Source: Ideonella oryzae
GTDB lineage: Bacteria > Pseudomonadota > Gammaproteobacteria > Burkholderiales > Burkholderiaceae_C
Length of the DNA stretch: 64,000 bases
Direction of reading: 5' to 3'
Assembly: GCF_024055665.1 (NCBI RefSeq)
Contig: NZ_JAMXMC010000009.1
Location: 62,001-126,000, forward strand
Made by a program: the position numbers and the translations under genes. Shown here piece by piece: positions 61,100 through 64,000 of this stretch (positions are counted from its first letter, which is position 1; every line of letters starts with the position of its first letter). The notes below the pieces were generated by a model that saw only the letters and a list, made by a program, of their open reading frames with translations, searched no databases and was not told the origin of the DNA.

Positions 61100-63058
61100 A
61101 TGAACACCCCCCAGATCTCCCGCCGCCGCCTGATTCAAGCCATGGCCGGCGCCCCGCTGCTGCCCCTGGCCTCCTCGCTGGCTTCGGCCGGACTGCTGAC
61201 CGCCTGCAATGACAGCAGCAACGGCCCGAACTTCGTGAGCGCCTCCTTCACCAGCATGGCCGCTCCGAACCTGGATGCGCCGGAGAACATGGCCACCACC
61301 TATGTGGCTTCCTCGCTGGTCGCCACCTTCGACGACAAGAGCACCCGCAGCTTCCAGCTGGCCTACCAACCCTTCTTCATCACCGGCACCGAGGTGTCCG
61401 ACGGCAAGGGCGGCACCGTGATCGCCGGCGGTTACTACGACATCCACAACCAGCCGATCGTCGACAGCTCGGTGAGCGGCTCGGAGCGCCAGTTCTTCTC
61501 GGACTGCCCGGACGGCAGCTCGCTGCTGACCGTGGACGGCGCCAGCGTCTCGGGCGTCAAGGGCAACCCGGTGTTCGCCGTGGTGCAGTTCGAGTACGCC
61601 ACCCGCAACCAGGCCCTGGTGTCCATGTACGGCCAGCTGCCCTCGCCCATCGCGGTGCTGTCGCTGGACCAGGACAAGGACACCGGCAAGCTGAGCCTGG
61701 TGAAGTACCACAACGTGGACACCTCGGGCGTGCAGGGCCTGTGGATCACCTGCGGCGCCAGCCTGTCGCCCTGGGGCACCCACCTGTCTTCGGAAGAGTA
61801 TGAGCCGGACGCCTTCGACCAGGGCGCCAACGGCAGCACCCTGGCCACCCTGCAGGCCTTCAGCCAGAACCTGTTCGGCGACACCACCACCGCCAGCCCC
61901 TACGACTACGGCCATCTGCCGGAAGTCACCGTCAACAAGGACGGCACGGCCAGCATCGCCAAGCACTACTGCATGGGCCGCATCTCCCACGAGCTGGTCC
62001 AGGTCATGGGCGACAACCGCACCGTGCTGATGGGCGACGACGCCACCAACGGCGGCCTGTTCATGTTCGTGGCCGACAAGGAGAAGGACCTCTCGGCCGG
62101 CACCCTGTATGTGGCCAAGTACACCACCGAACTGAACGCCACCTCCAGCGCCAGCATCAGCTGGATCAAGCTGGGTTCGGCCACCAGCGCCGAGATCGAG
62201 ACCCTGGTGCGCGGCGGTATCCAGGCCAGCGACATCATGGAGTCGCTGACCGCCGATCCGTCGGACGACAGCTACACGAAGATCGTCATCAGCAAGAAGA
62301 CCCTGTGGGTGAAGGTCAAGCCGGGCATGGAGAAGGCCGCCGCCTTCCTGGAAACCCACCGCTACGCCGCGATGATGGGGGGCAGCCTGTCCTTCACCAA
62401 GATGGAAGGCACCACCGTCAACCTGAAGGACAAGAAGGCCTACTCCGCCATCTCGGCCATCAAGGACTCGATGGTCACCGGCAAGTCCAGCAACGTGCCG
62501 GCGCTGAACGTGAACTTCCCGGCCGCCATCAATTCGGGCGGCGTGCTGGAACACACCATGACCTCCGGTGTGAAGGACAGCAGCGGCGCTGCCATCAACA
62601 GCGAATGGGTGCCCGCCAGCTCGCAGTTCATCCCGGTGCTGCTGGGTGAGGATCTGACCACTGCCGACGCCCTGGGCAACCTGGCCAACGCCGACAAGAT
62701 CGCCAACCCCGACAACCTGAAGTTCTCGGAAGAGATGCGCACCCTGTTCATCGGCGAGGACAGCGGCATGCACGTCAACAACTTCCTGTGGGCCTACAAC
62801 GTGGACACCCAGGAACTCAGCCGTGTGCTGTCCACCCCGTCGGGTGCCGAATCCACCGGCCTGCACGCCGTGGACAAGATCAACGGCTGGACCTACGTGA
62901 TGAGCAACTTCCAGCACCCGGGCGACTGGGAGTCGCCGCTGCACGACATCGTCAAGCCGGTGCTGGATCCGATCATCCGCACCAACTACGACGACCGCTT
63001 CGGCGCCGCCGTGGGCTACCTGACCGCGACCAGCTCGCAGATCCAACTGTCGAAGTAA
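61100..63058 (+). CDS. phoX: PhoX family alkaline phosphatase, Tat lipoprotein
   Basis: 652 residues. PhoX enzymes are Ca/Fe-dependent phosphatases exported by Tat that release phosphate from esters. The signal has SRRRLIQAMAG, and at its end LLTAC36 fits a lipobox with Asn at +2, suggesting an outer-membrane lipoprotein. The active-site motif CGASLSPWGTHLSSEE gives Cys218 and Glu232/Glu233. HYCMGRISHELVQVMGDNRTVLMGDDATNGGLFMF and the FIGEDSGMHVNNFLWAYN segment are other family landmarks. Two hairpins follow the stop. Start at 61100 gives the complete Tat signal. Confidence 0.9.
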   Translation: MNTPQISRRRLIQAMAGAPLLPLASSLASAGLLTACNDSSNGPNFVSASFTSMAAPNLDAPENMATTYVASSLVATFDDKSTRSFQLAYQPFFITGTEVSDGKGGTVIAGGYYDIHNQPIVDSSVSGSERQFFSDCPDGSSLLTVDGASVSGVKGNPVFAVVQFEYATRNQALVSMYGQLPSPIAVLSLDQDKDTGKLSLVKYHNVDTSGVQGLWITCGASLSPWGTHLSSEEYEPDAFDQGANGSTLATLQAFSQNLFGDTTTASPYDYGHLPEVTVNKDGTASIAKHYCMGRISHELVQVMGDNRTVLMGDDATNGGLFMFVADKEKDLSAGTLYVAKYTTELNATSSASISWIKLGSATSAEIETLVRGGIQASDIMESLTADPSDDSYTKIVISKKTLWVKVKPGMEKAAAFLETHRYAAMMGGSLSFTKMEGTTVNLKDKKAYSAISAIKDSMVTGKSSNVPALNVNFPAAINSGGVLEHTMTSGVKDSSGAAINSEWVPASSQFIPVLLGEDLTTADALGNLANADKIANPDNLKFSEEMRTLFIGEDSGMHVNNFLWAYNVDTQELSRVLSTPSGAESTGLHAVDKINGWTYVMSNFQHPGDWESPLHDIVKPVLDPIIRTNYDDRFGAAVGYLTATSSQIQLSK

Positions 63059-63069
63059 GCCGGAAGGAT

Positions 63070-63097
63070 CACGGGCCGGTCTTTCGACCGGCCCGTG
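63070..63097. terminator. Perfect 12-base hairpin after phoX
   Basis: CACGGGCCGGTC (63070-63081), loop TTTC, GACCGGCCCGTG (63086-63097). It is twelve bases after the phoX stop. No T-run follows, so alone it is a weak terminator but it may protect the 3' end of the phoX mRNA. Confidence 0.55.
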
Positions 63098-63117
63098 CAT
63101 GGGAGTTCTCCGTCTTG

Positions 63118-63149
63118 GGCCACCCGCCATCCGGCGCGTGGCCTTTTTT
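63118..63149 (+). terminator. Rho-independent terminator of phoX
   Basis: Stem GGCCAC (63118-63123) / GTGGCC (63138-63143) with an inner GCC/GGC pairing, followed by six T (63144-63149). It ends 13 bases before the convergent topB stop. Confidence 0.85.
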
Positions 63150-63162
63150 CATGGCCGCGGCC

Positions 63163-64000
63163 TCACTCGGCGGTGGTGGTCTTGCGCGCGGCCTTCTTCG
63201 CCGGCGCCTTGGGGGCCCGCGGCTCGAACTCGAAGCCCACCTTGCCTTCCTTCTTGTCATAGGCCAGGAAGGCCTTGAACTTGCGGCGCGTCTTGTTGGA
63301 GACGAAGTTCTCCAGCAGGTCGGTCTTGCCGGTGGCGAGCAGCTTGGTGAACTGGGCCCGGTCGACCGGCTGGGTCAGGATGACCTTGCCGCTCTTGAAG
63401 TCGCAGGTCACGTGCGCGCCCACCGCATGCTCGCAGAGGTAATTGGCGCCATGCTCGTAGACATGGCCCTGGCACTTGGGGCAGACGCCCAGGCTCTCCT
63501 GGCCGGAGAAGTCCACCGGCTCGCCCTCCTCGCCCTGCTGGGTGTCCTCGCCGAAGTCGAACTCCAGCTTCCAGTTCTTCTGCTCGTCGTCGTGCACCAG
63601 ACGCAGCTCTGCGGTGAAGGGCCAGCCCGCCTTGGAGCGGAAGCCCTCCAGCGGGCCGATGTGCTTGTCGCGCAGGAACTGCTCCACCTCGGGCAGTTCG
63701 AAGCTGCGCCCGGCCGGGATCTTGGTCATCGAGAAGCCGCAGCCCTCGGCATCCCCTGAAGCCCCCGTGCAGGTGAAGCGGCGGTAGTTCTCCTTGACCA
63801 CCCCGCCACAGTTCGGGCAAGGAGTCTGCAGCGTCGCGTAGTCGCCCGGGATGGTGTCGCGGTCGTACTCCTTGGCCTTCTTGACGATGCGCTCGGCCAT
63901 CGCCGCGATGTCCTGCATGAAGCGCTCGCGCGAGAGCTTGCCCTGCTCCATCTCGGCGAGCTGGTACTCCCAGTTGCCGGTCAGCTCGGGCTTGGTCAGG
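63163..64000 (-). CDS. topB: DNA topoisomerase III (TopB-like), C-terminal part (start outside window)
   Basis: About 279 residues are visible. LTKPELTGNWEYQLAEMEQGKLSRERFMQDI is the type IA topoisomerase III end of the catalytic core. After it comes a Cys-rich region with PCPNCGG, FTCTGASGDAEGC and VCPKCQGHVYEHGANYLCEH (zinc-ribbon-like), and two copies of the topoisomerase C-terminal repeat type (GPLEGFRSKAGWPF, FKAFLAYDKKEGKVGFEFEPR). The last residues are a basic KAPAKKAARKTTTAE tail. Type IA enzymes relax or decatenate DNA through single-strand passage. The catalytic Tyr lies outside the window. Confidence 0.87.
   Translation of the reverse strand, partial: LTKPELTGNWEYQLAEMEQGKLSRERFMQDIAAMAERIVKKAKEYDRDTIPGDYATLQTPCPNCGGVVKENYRRFTCTGASGDAEGCGFSMTKIPAGRSFELPEVEQFLRDKHIGPLEGFRSKAGWPFTAELRLVHDDEQKNWKLEFDFGEDTQQGEEGEPVDFSGQESLGVCPKCQGHVYEHGANYLCEHAVGAHVTCDFKSGKVILTQPVDRAQFTKLLATGKTDLLENFVSNKTRRKFKAFLAYDKKEGKVGFEFEPRAPKAPAKKAARKTTTAE

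Overview
The window is about 64 kb of very GC-rich DNA (roughly 70% by eye), densely packed with genes. It looks like the chromosome of a beta-proteobacterium of the order Burkholderiales. Pointers are the minor-pilin operon fimT-pilV-pilW-pilX-pilY1, a PhaM-type PHB granule protein, a DUF3567 protein, the order rsmB-DUF4390-ntrY-ntrX, and GlcDEF beside a LctP permease. A genus in the Leptothrix/Rubrivivax/Ideonella/Roseateles area would fit, but this is inference. I see no insertion sequence, prophage, CRISPR array or rRNA. One tRNA (Phe) is present. No gene-free stretch exceeds 300 bases; the longest gaps are 5449-5669, 13738-13951 and 60874-61099.

Layout. 1-4.3 kb: minor pilins and the start of PilY1 (minus strand). 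4.4-5.4 kb: queD and queE for 7-deazaguanine synthesis. 5.7-7.2 kb: an SGNH hydrolase and a glutathione transferase. 7.3-13.7 kb: glycolate oxidation (glcD, glcE, a methyltransferase, glcF) and a LctP-family permease. 14-15 kb: an acyltransferase-3. 15.2-20 kb: a tightly coupled five-gene operon (FAH-like protein, TraB/GumN protein, PhaM, FIST sensor protein, LysR). 20-25.2 kb: DUF3108 and DUF3567 proteins, a GGDEF-EAL enzyme, DAHP synthase, a small monooxygenase-fold protein. 25.3-27.1 kb: cytochrome b561 with two YceI proteins. 27.2-29.1 kb: Nudix hydrolase, a histidine-rich secreted protein, a cysteine-cluster protein.

29.2-39.9 kb holds the most interesting unit: eleven genes on the plus strand (xdhC, a LysR regulator, an IPNS-type 2-oxoglutarate/Fe(II) oxygenase, an alpha/beta hydrolase, a THI5/NMT1-like ABC importer, a zinc nucleobase deaminase and a three-subunit molybdenum hydroxylase). 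Together they read as import, deamination, hydroxylation and oxidative processing of an aminated N-heterocycle. I do not recognise the substrate.

39.9-45.9 kb: a second b561, then a six-gene operon (DODA-type dioxygenase, LLM flavoenzyme, unknown protein, MhqD-like carboxylesterase, DoxX protein, NADP-binding reductase) with a divergent LysR gene. This resembles the quinone-response mhq genes of Bacillus. 46-53 kb: YdcF, an Acg-like nitroreductase, tRNA-Phe, an NtrY/NtrX-like two-component system, DUF4390, rsmB. 53.2-58 kb: folE followed at once by a BLUF blue-light sensor, then lemA, queC and a Rieske oxygenase with a divergent LysR gene and a clear inverted repeat between them. 58-64 kb: GNAT acetyltransferase, proA, an AEC transporter, a PhoX phosphatase that looks like a Tat lipoprotein, and the 3' end of topoisomerase III. 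FolE, QueD, QueE and QueC together supply four steps from GTP to preQ0, split over two loci 48 kb apart.
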